Shown here piece after piece: positions 34,860-44,225 of a DNA stretch of 64,000 bases. A program made the position numbers and the translations under genes. The notes beneath the pieces are model-generated. The model had not been told where the DNA came from. It saw nothing but the letters and a program-made list of their open reading frames with translations, and did not search any database. Each line of letters opens with the position of its first letter. Positions within the stretch are counted from its first letter, which is position 1. The stretch lies in NCBI RefSeq assembly GCF_001281485.1, contig NZ_CP012669.1, positions 1,054,001 through 1,118,000 of the forward strand. The letters are read 5' to 3'. The stretch is from Altererythrobacter epoxidivorans (GTDB lineage: Bacteria > Pseudomonadota > Alphaproteobacteria > Sphingomonadales > Sphingomonadaceae).

Positions 34860-34928
34860 GGGCAAGCTATATGGCCTTGCGCGACCCGCTCACAAGCGGG
34901 GCCGGCTTGTTATCGTCAACGCTGTGCG

Positions 34929-36095
34929 TCAGTCGTCGAAACGCGCCGGAGCGGCATCGACGACGACCACGTCGCCATCGCGGATTTCGCGGACTTCCAT
35001 CGCCCGTTCGACCACCCCGTTACTGCCGAAGCGGAACGGACCGTCGAGGCCGAGGAAGCCGCCGTCTTCACGCAGTTTCGATACGGGGAAATTTCGCCCG
35101 ACCTTCCAGTCGCGAGCCACGCGCAGGGTCAGCAGGACGGCGTCGTAACCGAGCGTCGAAATCCGGTAGGGGCTGGCCCCGAAGCGTGTCTTGTAGCTGT
35201 CGCTGTAACGCTTGTAGCGGCCGTCAGAGACTGCCGAGAACAGCGCGCCGCGCAGCGAACCTGCCCGCGTCAGCGTGCTTTCGCCGCTCCAGAGTTCCGT
35301 ACCGATCAGGCGCGTCGAGGCGCCGTCGCCCGATTTCAGTTCATCGGCGGCCTGAATAGAGAGCCGCGAACCCTCGGCCAGCAGGACGGTGTCATAGCCG
35401 CCACGCTGCTTGAGGCGCTGGGCCGCGCTCACGATCGAGGTGTTGCCGCGGGCATAGCTTTCCGAAGTTGCCAGCGCTCCGCCATAGCTGCGCAGGGCGT
35501 TGGTGAGCGCACTCTCGGCGCGCTGGCCGTAATCGCCTTGCGGAAGGATCGCGGCAAACCGCTGTGCACCCCTGCTGCGGGCATACTGCACGCTGCGCTC
35601 GATCGACTGTTCGGGGATGTGCCCCATCACGTAAACATCGCCCGAAGCGATGCTGGTGTCGTTCGAGAAGGAAATCAGCGGCACCTTGGCGGCGCGGGCG
35701 ACAGATACGACCTGCGAGACATTGTCCGCGAGCATCGGGCCAAGGATCAGCCGGTTGCCGTCGGCAATCGCCTTTTCCGCGGCGCTGCGAGCACCCTGCG
35801 CCGTGTCATATGTCGTGATGCGCAAATTGCTGGCATTGGTATCGAGCAGGGCCATCGTGGTCGCATTGGCGATAGACTGGCCAACTGCGCCATTGGTGCC
35901 GGACATCGGGACCAGCAGGGCGACGCGGTGGCGCGTTTCATCCGTCGGCAGCGCTGTGGCACTCGGTTCCGGCGTCGGGCCGGTGTCCGGTGTCGTCGCC
36001 GGGCCTGCGCCCTTCGGAATGACCTGACAGCCGGCAACCAGAGCGGCCGCACCGGCGGTCATCATCATGCGACGGTTGAAGATTTTCCCGATCAT
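34929..36095 (-). CDS. LpoA-like penicillin-binding protein activator lipoprotein
   Basis: A 388-residue lipoprotein from ATG 36095 (MIGKIFNRRMMMTAGAAALVAGC; lipobox Cys about 23). ATG 36110 is an alternative. The mature part is a type 1 periplasmic-binding fold (VALLVPMSGTNGAVGQSIANATTMALLD, LILGPMLADNVSQVV, GYDAVLLTLRVA) as in the C-terminal domain of LpoA/YraM, which activates PBP1A in E. coli; the N-terminal TPR half of LpoA is missing. It is divergent from rsmI, as in E. coli (lpoA-rsmI-yraN), supporting orthology of this half. Confidence 0.85.
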   Translation of the reverse strand: MIGKIFNRRMMMTAGAAALVAGCQVIPKGAGPATTPDTGPTPEPSATALPTDETRHRVALLVPMSGTNGAVGQSIANATTMALLDTNASNLRITTYDTAQGARSAAEKAIADGNRLILGPMLADNVSQVVSVARAAKVPLISFSNDTSIASGDVYVMGHIPEQSIERSVQYARSRGAQRFAAILPQGDYGQRAESALTNALRSYGGALATSESYARGNTSIVSAAQRLKQRGGYDTVLLAEGSRLSIQAADELKSGDGASTRLIGTELWSGESTLTRAGSLRGALFSAVSDGRYKRYSDSYKTRFGASPYRISTLGYDAVLLTLRVARDWKVGRNFPVSKLREDGGFLGLDGPFRFGSNGVVERAMEVREIRDGDVVVVDAAPARFDD

Positions 36096-36133
36096 GCTTG
36101 CCGACCCCATTTCCCTCGATCAAAAGGCTACGG

Positions 36134-36994
36134 GTGACCGACACCCGCAAACCTGATCCTGACTTGTCCGAACCTTTGAAACCCGGCCTCTATATCGTGG
36201 CGACGCCAATTGGCAATCTTGGCGACATAACGCTCCGTGCGGTCGACATGTTGAGCCGCTGCGGCCGGATCGCGTGCGAAGATACGCGCGTGACCGGGAA
36301 ACTGCTCAAGCATCTGGGCATTTCCAAGCCCTTGATCCGGTTCGACGATCACGCCAGCGAACAGGCAAGTAGCAAGCTGCTCGAAATGATGGCTGGCGAG
36401 GCGATCGTGCTTGTCAGCGATGCGGGCACGCCGCTCATATCGGACCCTGGATACAGGCTGGTGAGAGAAGCCCGGGACAGGGGCATCAGCGTTACATCGT
36501 TGCCCGGGCCGTGTGCGGCAATCGTTGGAATGACCCTGTCCGGCCTACCCAGCGACCGTTTCCTTTTTGCAGGTTTCCTGCCGCCAAAGGACAAGGCGCG
36601 GCGCGACATGCTGGAGGAACTTGAGAGAGTACCCGCAAGCCTCATCTTCTACGAAACCGGCCCGCGGCTGACGAAGTCGCTGGCTGTGCTTGCCGAGATA
36701 TGGCCGGATCGCGAAGTCGCGGTCGCTCGCGAATTGACGAAGCTTTACGAGGAATGCCGCACGGGCAGCGCCGCAGACCTGCTCGAACACTACGAGGCCG
36801 AACCTCCGAAGGGCGAAATCGTACTCTTGGTCGGGCCACCGGGGACCAGCGGCGAAGAGATCGACCCCGACGAGTTGCTGCGTGAGGCATTGGCCGATCA
36901 CAAGCCGTCGCAGGCGGCCGCCCTGGTCGCCAAGGCAACCGGGCTCGATCGCAAGGAGCTGTACGCAAGGGCGATGGAGCTCAAGCGCGGGTGA
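36134..36994 (+). CDS. rsmI: 16S rRNA (cytidine(1402)-2'-O)-methyltransferase
   Basis: A 286-residue SAM-dependent tetrapyrrole-methylase-fold enzyme modifying C1402 in the ribosomal P site. Signatures: GLYIVATPIGNLGDITLRAVDML, ACEDTRVTGKLL, LVSDAGTPLISDPGYRLV, LPGPCAAIVGMTLSGLPSDRFLFAGFLP, and LIFYETGPRL. GTG 36134 was chosen (VTDTRKPD; AGG upstream). The frame is open to an upstream TTG, which would overlap the divergent lipoprotein leader. Its end overlaps yraN by four bases. Confidence 0.93.
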   Translation: MTDTRKPDPDLSEPLKPGLYIVATPIGNLGDITLRAVDMLSRCGRIACEDTRVTGKLLKHLGISKPLIRFDDHASEQASSKLLEMMAGEAIVLVSDAGTPLISDPGYRLVREARDRGISVTSLPGPCAAIVGMTLSGLPSDRFLFAGFLPPKDKARRDMLEELERVPASLIFYETGPRLTKSLAVLAEIWPDREVAVARELTKLYEECRTGSAADLLEHYEAEPPKGEIVLLVGPPGTSGEEIDPDELLREALADHKPSQAAALVAKATGLDRKELYARAMELKRG

Positions 36995-37341
36995 CCCGTC
37001 AGCGAGCAGAGCAACAGGGACGCCGGGCAGAGCTGTGGGTATCGGCGTGGCTGAGGCTAAAGGGGTGGAAGCGGCTCGCCAGCCGCGTGAAGACCCCTCG
37101 CGGTGAGATCGACCTGGTGATGCGCAAATCTGGCATCGTGGTCTTTGTCGAGGTGAAGTGGCGCAAGCGTATAGAAGATCTCGATCACGCAATTGATGCC
37201 CACCGCCTGCAACGCGTGGCAGCGGCGGTCGAATGTGTCGCGCACGACTATGTGAGGGAGGGTGACGACATGCGTATCGACGTCGTGCTCCTTGCGCCGG
37301 GCGCAATGCCACGCCACATCGTCAACGCCTGGCAACCCTGA
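36991..37341 (+). CDS. yraN: YraN/UPF0102 family endonuclease-like protein
   Basis: A 116-residue PD-(D/E)XK-like protein of the UPF0102 family: RRAELWVSAWLRLKGW, then TPRGEIDLVMRKSGIVVFVEVKWRKR holding the conserved Asp and Glu-Val-Lys nuclease core. GTG start overlapping rsmI by 4 bases (GTGA), the usual neighbour. Role unsettled; proposed in DNA processing or competence-related repair. Confidence 0.9.
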   Translation: MTRQRAEQQGRRAELWVSAWLRLKGWKRLASRVKTPRGEIDLVMRKSGIVVFVEVKWRKRIEDLDHAIDAHRLQRVAAAVECVAHDYVREGDDMRIDVVLLAPGAMPRHIVNAWQP

Positions 37342-37374
37342 CCTCCGGCGCCGGAGGGATAAGCGGAGAATTCT

Positions 37375-38331
37375 ATGACCCTGCGTGTCGCCGTTCAGAT
37401 GGACCCGATCGAGACAATCAAGATCGCGGGGGATTCCTCTTTCGCACTCATGCTCGCAGCGCAGGAGCGCGGCTATGAAGTGTTCGAATATCATGTCGAA
37501 AGCCTGACCCTCGACGAAGACGACCGACTTTATGCGCAGGCGTACCCGGTTACGGTCCAACGGGTCGAGGGCGACCATTTCACCAAGGGAGAGGCGCAGC
37601 GTCTCGACCTCGGCCGCGATGTCGATGTGGTGCTGATGCGGCAGGATCCGCCTTTCGACATGGGCTATATCACGGCCACGCATTTGCTGGAGCGAATCAA
37701 GAGCGAAACGTTGGTCGTCAACGACCCCGAAAGCGTCCGCAATGCGCCGGAAAAGGTCATGGTGCTGGACTATCGCCGCTTCATGCCCCCGACGCTGGTC
37801 ACCCGCTCTGTCGACGAAGTGAAGCGCTTCATGGCCAAGCATGGTGCGGTCGTGGTGAAACCGATCCACGGTAACGGTGGCAAGGCGATCTTCCGCGTTC
37901 CCGCCGATGGCGACAATCTTTCCGCCCTGTTCGAAGTGTTCAACCAGACCTGGCCCGAACCGCACATGGTCCAGCCTTTCCTTCCCGAAGTGGCAGAGGG
38001 CGACAAGCGCATCGTCCTGATCGACGGGGAAGTTACCGGGGCTATCAACCGCAAACCGGGCGAGGGCGAGTTCCGCTCCAACCTTGCACAGGGCGGAAGC
38101 GCCGAAGCGACCGAGCTGACCGAGCGCGAGCGTGAAATTTGCGATGCGATGGGACCTGAACTCAAGCGCCTCGGCCTGACATTCGTCGGGATCGACGTGA
38201 TCGGCGGCAAGTACCTGACCGAAATCAACGTGACCTCGCCGACGGGTATCGTCGCCATCGACCGATTCAATGGCACCGACACCCCAGGCAAGATCTGGGA
38301 CGCGATCGAAGCGAGGTTGGCGAACCTTTAG
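37375..38331 (+). CDS. gshB: glutathione synthetase
   Basis: A 318-residue ATP-grasp ligase joining gamma-glutamylcysteine and glycine. Family signatures: QMDPIETIKIAGDSSFALMLAAQ, VLMRQDPPFDMGYITATHLLE, the ATP-grasp core GAVVVKPIHGNGGKAIFRV, DKRIVLIDGEVTGAINRKPGEGEFRSNLAQGG, and C-terminal GKYLTEINVTSPTGI. Lies 33 bases after yraN and 23 before the DedA gene, a common alphaproteobacterial order. Confidence 0.96.
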   Translation: MTLRVAVQMDPIETIKIAGDSSFALMLAAQERGYEVFEYHVESLTLDEDDRLYAQAYPVTVQRVEGDHFTKGEAQRLDLGRDVDVVLMRQDPPFDMGYITATHLLERIKSETLVVNDPESVRNAPEKVMVLDYRRFMPPTLVTRSVDEVKRFMAKHGAVVVKPIHGNGGKAIFRVPADGDNLSALFEVFNQTWPEPHMVQPFLPEVAEGDKRIVLIDGEVTGAINRKPGEGEFRSNLAQGGSAEATELTEREREICDAMGPELKRLGLTFVGIDVIGGKYLTEINVTSPTGIVAIDRFNGTDTPGKIWDAIEARLANL

Positions 38332-38354
38332 CCAATACGGACGTTGGTCCGATC

Positions 38355-38966
38355 ATGAACGAATTTATCCTGCAGACGATTGCCCAGGGCGGATACTGGG
38401 GGATCTTCCTCCTGATGGCGCTGGAGAACATCTTCCCGCCTATCCCATCGGAAATCATCATGGGCTTCGGCGGCATTCTCGTGGCCCGCGGGCAGATGGA
38501 TTTCCTGCCTCTATGGCTGATCGGCACGAGCGGCACGGTTGTCGGGAACCTGTTCTGGTACTGGCTGGGCTATCGCTGGCGCGAGCCCCAACTGCGCGCC
38601 TTCATCGCACGGCATGGGCGCTGGCTCACTTTCGAATGGCACGAGTTCGAAAGCGCACGCGACCGCTTTCGCAGAAACGGCGACTGGATTGTTTTCTTCC
38701 TGCGCTTCTCGCCTTTTCTCCGCACGATCATCTCGTTGCCTGCGGGCCTTGCGAAGATGAAGATGTGGCGTTTCCTCCTCTTCACCTTTCTCGGGTCGCT
38801 GGTCTGGAACGGTGCGCTGATCGCGGGTGGCTCGGCACTGTCCGGGCTGATCTCGGAATACGAGGCAGTGGCTGAGTGGGCGATCCTGGCTTTTATCGGC
38901 GGCGGGGTGATCTGGTACGTCTATCGCCTGATCGTTTGGGAACCGGTTTCGGCGGAAGCCGACTAG
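38355..38966 (+). CDS. DedA family membrane protein
   Basis: A 203-residue polytopic protein with the DedA/VTT domain: ENIFPPIPSEIIMGFGG, VGNLFWYWLGYRWREP, and the conserved FLRFSPFLRTIISLPAGLAKMKMWRF. DedA proteins help move undecaprenyl phosphate or other lipids across the inner membrane and support membrane energetics. Ends with a 4-base convergent overlap with xerC. Confidence 0.9.
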   Translation: MNEFILQTIAQGGYWGIFLLMALENIFPPIPSEIIMGFGGILVARGQMDFLPLWLIGTSGTVVGNLFWYWLGYRWREPQLRAFIARHGRWLTFEWHEFESARDRFRRNGDWIVFFLRFSPFLRTIISLPAGLAKMKMWRFLLFTFLGSLVWNGALIAGGSALSGLISEYEAVAEWAILAFIGGGVIWYVYRLIVWEPVSAEAD

Positions 38967-39865
38967 CCCTTTTTCCGTGCCCTTGGATGGGCGGAACGGT
39001 AGTTTTCGAGCATCGTGGCCGCGTCGACCTTCGTATAGATCTGTGTCGATCCGAGCGAGGCGTGGCCGAGCAGTTCCTGCAGGCTCCTGAGGTCCGCGCC
39101 CGCACCCAGAAGGTGGGTCGCAAAACTGTGGCGCAGCGCGTGCGGGGTCGCCGTGTCGGGCAGACCCAGCATCTTGCGCGCTTTGGCCATCGCCTTCTGC
39201 ACCATCCCCTGGCTCAAGACCCCTCCCTTTGCCCCGCGGAAAAGCGGTTCTTCAGCGCCGAGGGTGTAGGGGCACTTGGCTGCATATCGGTCAACCGCCT
39301 CGCGGGTAATCGGCAGGATCGGAACGATCCGTTGCTTTCCGCCCTTTCCGGTCACCTGGATGACTTCGCCCAAGGGAAGGTTGGCGCCCTTCAGCGACAG
39401 CGCCTCTGCAATGCGCAGTCCCGATCCGTATAGCAGCAGCATGACCGCGCGATCGCGTTCGCCGATCCAGTCTGCCACGGCATTGCCTGCGACGAGGTCC
39501 GCCATGTTGACGGCATCGTCCGGGGTGACGGGGCGGGGGAGACCTTTCTTGATACGCGGACCGCGCAGCCGCGGGGCCTCGCCATCTCCGTCACCGACCT
39601 GTTGCCGTGCGAATGCGATGAAGGATTTGAGCGCGGACAATTCACGCGCCGCCGTCGCATTGCCGATGCCATCAGCCCGCCTGTCGGCAATGAACCGCCT
39701 CAGGTCCGGCGCGTCGAGTTTCGCGGCCTGATCCCATTCCTCGATCTCGAGCGATTGGAGCAAGCGTGCCGCACAAGCGGAATATGCCCGCACCGTGTGG
39801 TCGCTACGCCGCCGGGAATTGACCAGGTGATCGCGCCATGTGGCAAGGAGATCATGCCTGCTCAC
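38963..39865 (-). CDS. xerC: tyrosine recombinase XerC-like
   Basis: A 300-residue tyrosine recombinase from GTG 39865 (VSRHDLLATWRDHLV), confirmed by a GTGA overlap with the hemW stop. N-terminal SAM-like core-binding domain (about 1-100) and a catalytic domain with Arg in GSGLRIAEAL, TPHALRHSFATHLL (HxxR), GHASLGSTQIYTKV (nucleophile Tyr). XerC rather than XerD by the length and position beside hemW; acts with XerD at dif in dimer resolution. The paralogue call is moderately firm. Confidence 0.88.
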   Translation of the reverse strand: MSRHDLLATWRDHLVNSRRRSDHTVRAYSACAARLLQSLEIEEWDQAAKLDAPDLRRFIADRRADGIGNATAARELSALKSFIAFARQQVGDGDGEAPRLRGPRIKKGLPRPVTPDDAVNMADLVAGNAVADWIGERDRAVMLLLYGSGLRIAEALSLKGANLPLGEVIQVTGKGGKQRIVPILPITREAVDRYAAKCPYTLGAEEPLFRGAKGGVLSQGMVQKAMAKARKMLGLPDTATPHALRHSFATHLLGAGADLRSLQELLGHASLGSTQIYTKVDAATMLENYRSAHPRARKKG

Positions 39866-41013
39866 GCTTCGACGAGTCCATCGCCGACAACCTGGCCGAG
39901 CAGTGCGTCGAGCAGGGGCATCCCCCTCGTCGTGAGGCCGATCCTGCTCCCTTCCTGCCACATCAGGCCAAGGTCGACAAAGAGCGAGAGCTTTTCGCGA
40001 TCGACCAGCGCATCGGGCGACATTTCGAAACGTGCGGCAAAATTCTCGAGATCGATTCCTTCCATCAATCGCAAGCCGACAAGCAAGGCTTCCGATGCCT
40101 GCTCGTTGATGGCCAGGATGCGCTCGTGCTTGGTCCCGTGCCCATGCGCTTCGCAGGCAGTCGGGTAATTCTCTGGCTTCTTGTGTCGCTCTGTGGCCCT
40201 GTTCAGTCGCCTTCCATGCGCACCCGGCCCGACGCCGAAATAGTCGCCATATCGCCAGTATGTCAGGTTGTGGCGGCTTTCCTCGCCGGGTCTTGCATGG
40301 TTCGAAATTTCGTAGGCAGGCAGGCCCGCGGCCTCGGTCATTTGCTGCGTGAGAGCATACAAATCCGCTGCAGGATCATCGTCCAAGGGATTGAATTTGC
40401 CCAATCTTACGTCGGTTTCGAACCGTGTACTCGGCTCGATAGTCAGCTGGTATAGCGAGAGATGGCCGGTTCCGAATCCAAGCGCTTGCTGCAATTCTGC
40501 CGCCCATTCGTCGGGTGTCTGGCCGGGTCTTGCATAGATAAGGTCGAAGCTCACCCGGTCGAAAACGCCTTGCGCCGTTTCGAGTGCCGCCAGGGCCTCT
40601 CCGGCAGAGTGCAACCGCCCGAGGAATTTCAGGATTTCGTCATCAAGCGACTGGATTCCAAGAGAAACACGATTGACGCCCGCATCCGCCAGCGCCCTGA
40701 AATTGGCCGCTTCCACCGAGGACGGATTGGCTTCGAGCGTGATTTCTACGTCGGGGGTGAAACCCCACAGTCGTTCTGCTTCGCCAAGCAATGTGCCGAC
40801 CAGTTCCGGCGGCATCAGCGATGGCGTGCCTCCGCCGAAGAATATCGAATGGATTGGCTGCTCTGGCGCGAGCAGAGCCTCGTGCTTCAAGTCGGCGATC
40901 AGCGCCTTCTCCCACGCGGCCATGTCGACACTTGCGCGAACATGGCTGTTGAAGTCGCAATAAGGGCATTTGCGGGCGCAGAAAGGCCAGTGGATGTAGA
41001 GCGCGCGGGTCAC
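39862..41013 (-). CDS. hemW: radical SAM haem chaperone HemW (coproporphyrinogen oxidase-like)
   Basis: A 383-residue radical SAM protein starting MTRALYIHWPFCARKCPYCD, with the CxxxCxxC cluster at Cys12, Cys16 and Cys19. Further signatures: FFGGGTPSLM, ITLEANPSSVEAANFRALADAGVNRVSLGIQSLDD and the C-terminal HTYW-like/winged part (SRHNLTYWRYGDYFGVGPGAHG). HemW members deliver haem rather than oxidise coproporphyrinogen, and lack the HemN C-terminal acceptor residues; distinction is by overall pattern. Confidence 0.94.
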   Translation of the reverse strand: MTRALYIHWPFCARKCPYCDFNSHVRASVDMAAWEKALIADLKHEALLAPEQPIHSIFFGGGTPSLMPPELVGTLLGEAERLWGFTPDVEITLEANPSSVEAANFRALADAGVNRVSLGIQSLDDEILKFLGRLHSAGEALAALETAQGVFDRVSFDLIYARPGQTPDEWAAELQQALGFGTGHLSLYQLTIEPSTRFETDVRLGKFNPLDDDPAADLYALTQQMTEAAGLPAYEISNHARPGEESRHNLTYWRYGDYFGVGPGAHGRRLNRATERHKKPENYPTACEAHGHGTKHERILAINEQASEALLVGLRLMEGIDLENFAARFEMSPDALVDREKLSLFVDLGLMWQEGSRIGLTTRGMPLLDALLGQVVGDGLVEA

Positions 41014-41193
41014 GATCCCACCCTATGCGATCACGGGGAGGAAATGCCAATCGCGCAATCGAAAACTGCTCGCCGCAATTGCAAAACGCCCTGGCCAAAC
41101 CACGACCATTTCTGCGTCAAATGATATGGCAATGTGCGCGTTAACCAGCTTTCTAGGGATGACATTAGGTAGGGATCGCAAGGCTAGGGAGCC

Positions 41194-41736
41194 ATGACGA
41201 GGGGTCGGATCATTTCAGCATTCGCTGCTGCAGCCGTTTTGGCTGCGGCCGGTTCAAGCGCAATTGGTGCGGGCGCACCCGGCAACCGGTTTGCCGGCGA
41301 GTTGCTCGAGGCGCACAATTCGGAGCGGGTCACCTTTGGCGCGCCGAAGTTGCAGTGGAGCGACAAGCTGGCTGCAGAAGCGCATCAATGGGCCCAGACC
41401 CTGGCCCGCGAGGGTCGCATGCGCCACGCAACGAATGACGAGCGGAAAGGCGCGGGCGAAAACCTCTGGATGGGGCCAGCCGGACAATATTCCGCGAGCT
41501 TCATGGTCGGGGCTTTCGCCGAGGAGAAACGTCACTTCCGTGAAGGCAAGTTCCCCCACATCTCGCGCACCGGCAACTGGCGCGATGTCGGGCATTACAC
41601 GCAGGTCGTGTGGCACGGCACGAAGGAAATCGGATGTGCAGTTGCTCGCAACCAGCGCGATGATTTCCTGGTCTGTCGCTACTGGCCTGCCGGCAACACC
41701 TACGGCGTCGAGATCAGGCAGCTCGCATCGCGCTGA
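41194..41736 (+). CDS. secreted CAP (SCP/PR1) domain protein
   Basis: A 180-residue exported protein with an Ala-rich signal peptide (residues 1-26). The CAP domain shows LLEAHNSERVTFGAPKLQWSDKLAAEAHQWAQ, GENLWMGP, WRDVGHYTQVVWHGTKEIGCAVA and CRYWPAGN. The two conserved His and Glu residues of the CAP cavity are retained. Bacterial members are of unknown or wall-related function. It stands alone between hemW and rdgB with an AGGGAG ribosome-binding site. Confidence 0.9.
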   Translation: MTRGRIISAFAAAAVLAAAGSSAIGAGAPGNRFAGELLEAHNSERVTFGAPKLQWSDKLAAEAHQWAQTLAREGRMRHATNDERKGAGENLWMGPAGQYSASFMVGAFAEEKRHFREGKFPHISRTGNWRDVGHYTQVVWHGTKEIGCAVARNQRDDFLVCRYWPAGNTYGVEIRQLASR

Positions 41737-42372
41737 TCAGGCGCCGAATTGCTCGGCCACAAGCTTTGCAAACGCATCGGCCCGGTGGCTGATGGAGTGC
41801 TTTTCTGCTGGATCGATTTCGGCAAAGGTCTGCGAGCGGCCCTCGGGCACGAATACAGGATCGTAGCCGAAACCGAGTTCGCCACGCGGCGGCCAGGTCA
41901 GCGAGCCCGCACAGGTCCCTTCGTAAACAGCATGCTCACCGTCCGGCCATGCGATCGCAAGTACGCAGTGGAAAGCGGCGCTGCGATCGACGTCGGTACC
42001 GATCTGCAGCAACATCCCTTCGACCTTGCCCATCGCCATATACCAGTCGCGGCCCGGAGTGCCTTCGAACCACTGCCGTTCCGCCCAATCGGCGGTGTAA
42101 ACACCGGGTCGGCCATCGAGAGCATCGACCGACAGGCCGCTGTCATCGGCAAGCGCGGCGAGTCCAGATGCTTCTGCCGCAGCGCGCGCTTTCAGCAAGG
42201 CATTCTGTACGAAGGTCGTACCAGTCTCGGCCGGTTCGGGCAGGCCGAGAGAACCCGCGCTGATGCACTTGATCCCGTAAGGGTCGAGCAACGCGGATAT
42301 CTCTTTCAGCTTGCCTGAATTGTGGGTCGCAATGACGAGCGAACCCGAACCGAGACGCCGCGCCGAGTTCAC
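41737..42372 (-). CDS. rdgB: dITP/XTP pyrophosphatase (RdgB/HAM1)
   Basis: A 211-residue house-cleaning nucleotidase. Signatures: [80 protein letters not shown] and [14 protein letters not shown] start at 42372 overlaps the rph stop in GTGA, so the pair is co-translated. It removes ITP, dITP and XTP; acts on DNA and RNA precursors. Confidence 0.95.
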   Translation of the reverse strand: MNSARRLGSGSLVIATHNSGKLKEISALLDPYGIKCISAGSLGLPEPAETGTTFVQNALLKARAAAEASGLAALADDSGLSVDALDGRPGVYTADWAERQWFEGTPGRDWYMAMGKVEGMLLQIGTDVDRSAAFHCVLAIAWPDGEHAVYEGTCAGSLTWPPRGELGFGYDPVFVPEGRSQTFAEIDPAEKHSISHRADAFAKLVAEQFGA

Positions 42373-43082
42373 TTCACCGCGTTCCGCTGTTCGGCAAAGA
42401 TCCGGTCGCAGCCCATGCGTGCGAGGCGGAGCAGGCGAAGCAGTCCTTCCTCGTCATAGGTTGCGCCTTCTGCTGTCGCCTGGACCTCTGCAATCTGCCC
42501 GCCTTCGATGAGGACGAAATTGGCGTCCGCCTCGGCCGAGGAATCTTCCGGATAATCGAGGTCGAGAACAGGTGTGCCGTTGAAAATGCCGCAGCTGATC
42601 GCCGCGACCTGACCGGTGATCGGGTCTTCCTTGATCGCGCCCTCAGCCATCAGTTTGTCGATTGCAATGCGCAGGGCGATCCAGGCACCGGTAATGGATG
42701 CCGTGCGGGTGCCGCCATCGGCCTGCAGGACGTCGCAATCGAGGGTGATCTGGCGTTCGCCAAGTTTCTTGAGGTCGACCACGGCGCGCAAACTGCGCCC
42801 GATCAGGCGCTGGATTTCCTGCGTGCGTCCCGACTGCTTGCCTTTGGCCGCTTCGCGCTGTCCGCGAGTGTGGGTCGATCGCGGCAGCATCGAATACTCG
42901 CCCGTTACCCATCCTTCACCCTTGCCGCGAAGCCATGGCGGGATCCGTTCTTCGACGCTCGCATTGCACAGCACGCGCGTGTCGCCAAAGCTGATCAGGC
43001 AAGAGCCTTCTGCGTGTTTGGTGAAGCCGGTTTCGATGGTGATAGCGCGCATCTCGTCGGGCGCGCGGCCGGAAGGTCGCAT
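42369..43082 (-). CDS. rph: ribonuclease PH
   Basis: A 237-residue 3'-5' phosphorolytic exoribonuclease that trims tRNA and rRNA 3' ends. Signatures: [66 protein letters not shown] and [23 protein letters not shown] 43082 is the classic start; longer in-frame ORF starts run into the hrcA leader. Divergent from hrcA, the ordinary alphaproteobacterial layout. Confidence 0.96.
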   Translation of the reverse strand: MRPSGRAPDEMRAITIETGFTKHAEGSCLISFGDTRVLCNASVEERIPPWLRGKGEGWVTGEYSMLPRSTHTRGQREAAKGKQSGRTQEIQRLIGRSLRAVVDLKKLGERQITLDCDVLQADGGTRTASITGAWIALRIAIDKLMAEGAIKEDPITGQVAAISCGIFNGTPVLDLDYPEDSSAEADANFVLIEGGQIAEVQATAEGATYDEEGLLRLLRLARMGCDRIFAEQRNAVK

Positions 43083-43129
43083 GAATAATCCTTGTTCGAT
43101 TCGAATTGTCGCGGGTTTGGCCGTGAAGG

Positions 43130-43157
43130 CTTGAGGCTGCAAGTGCAGTCGCTAGAT
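43130..43157 (+). promoter_or_regulatory. weak sigma-32-like promoter candidate before hrcA
   Basis: CTTG (43130-43133), 17 bases, then GCTAGAT (43151-43157), 5 of 7 positions matching the CCTATAT form used before dnaK. A start from it would be almost at the hrcA ATG (43165), so the match may be accidental. No CIRCE repeat is present here. Confidence 0.3.
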
Positions 43158-43164
43158 AAGGTGT

Positions 43165-44208
43165 ATGTCGTTCTTGCCGATTTCCGAACTGACCGAGCGT
43201 GCGCGGGATATCTTCCAGCGCGTCGTCGAAGGTTATCTGGAAACAGGCCAACCCGTCGGATCGAAAACGCTGGCAGGTGACCGCGACATAAATCTGTCGC
43301 CTGCGTCCATCCGGTCGGTACTAGCCGACCTCGAACAACTCGGCCTGCTCGCGGCGCCGCACACGAGCGCGGGGCGCATGCCGACTGAGACCGGCCTGCG
43401 GATTTTCGTCGATGGAATGATGCGCGTTGCCGAACCGACACCGCAGGAACGTGCACAGATCGAAAAACGACTGTCCGAACCGGGTCCGATCGAACAGGCA
43501 CTCGAGCAGACCAGCGCCATTCTTTCCGATCTTTCGGGCGCTGCTGGCATGGTGATGGTGCCGACACGCGAGCATCGCCTGGCGCAATTCAGCCTTGTGA
43601 ACCTCGGGCAGGGAAGGGCACTCGCGGTCCTCGTCAGCGAAGATGGTGCGGTAGAGAACCGGGTCGTCGAAATCGACCCGATGGCATCACCGTCGATGCT
43701 GGAGCAGGTCAGCAATTATATCACTGCCCGGCTTGCCGGAAGGACGCTCTCGGAAGCTTCTATCGCGATGCGCAGCGAAATCGCAGCGGGTCGGTCGAGA
43801 CTCGACAAGGCCAGCGCCGACTTGGTTGAAAGGGGCCTTGCCGTCTGGAGCGAAGACGCCGCACGCCGCCCGGTGCTCATCGTCAGGGGGCAGGCAAACC
43901 TCCTCGATGAAAGCGCGATGGGCGATATCGAGCGCGTACGTTCCCTTCTCGACGATCTCGAAAACAAGCAGTCGGTCGCGACCTTGCTCGAAAGCGCGCG
44001 CGAAGCGGAATCGACGAGAATTTTCATCGGAAGCGAGAACCGGCTGTTCTCTCTTTCGGGCTCATCGGTGATTGCATCACCCTATCGCGACCGCGAGGGC
44101 AGGGTGGTTGGAGTGCTCGGCGTTATCGGCCCAACGCGGTTGAATTACGCACGGGTCGTCCCCATGGTGGATTTGACTGCCCGTTCACTGGGCAAGCTTT
44201 TCGGATAG
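43165..44208 (+). CDS. hrcA: heat-inducible transcription repressor HrcA
   Basis: A 347-residue repressor. The N-terminal winged helix (LTERARDIFQRVVEGYLETGQPVGSKTLA, about 6-35, and SPASIRSVLADLEQLGLLAAPHTSAGRMPTETGLRIFVDGMM) is unmistakable, followed by the GAF-like/dimerisation region (QFSLVNLGQGRALAVLVSEDGAVENRVVEID). It normally binds CIRCE in groESL promoters; groESL is outside this window. Upstream of grpE, as usual. Confidence 0.95.
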   Translation: MSFLPISELTERARDIFQRVVEGYLETGQPVGSKTLAGDRDINLSPASIRSVLADLEQLGLLAAPHTSAGRMPTETGLRIFVDGMMRVAEPTPQERAQIEKRLSEPGPIEQALEQTSAILSDLSGAAGMVMVPTREHRLAQFSLVNLGQGRALAVLVSEDGAVENRVVEIDPMASPSMLEQVSNYITARLAGRTLSEASIAMRSEIAAGRSRLDKASADLVERGLAVWSEDAARRPVLIVRGQANLLDESAMGDIERVRSLLDDLENKQSVATLLESAREAESTRIFIGSENRLFSLSGSSVIASPYRDREGRVVGVLGVIGPTRLNYARVVPMVDLTARSLGKLFG

Positions 44209-44225
44209 CTTTGGATTTTATTGAA

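Noticed and set aside
43083..43164. CIRCE operator before hrcA
   Set aside because: No TTAGCACTC-N9-GAGTGCTAA-like inverted repeat is present in the gap.
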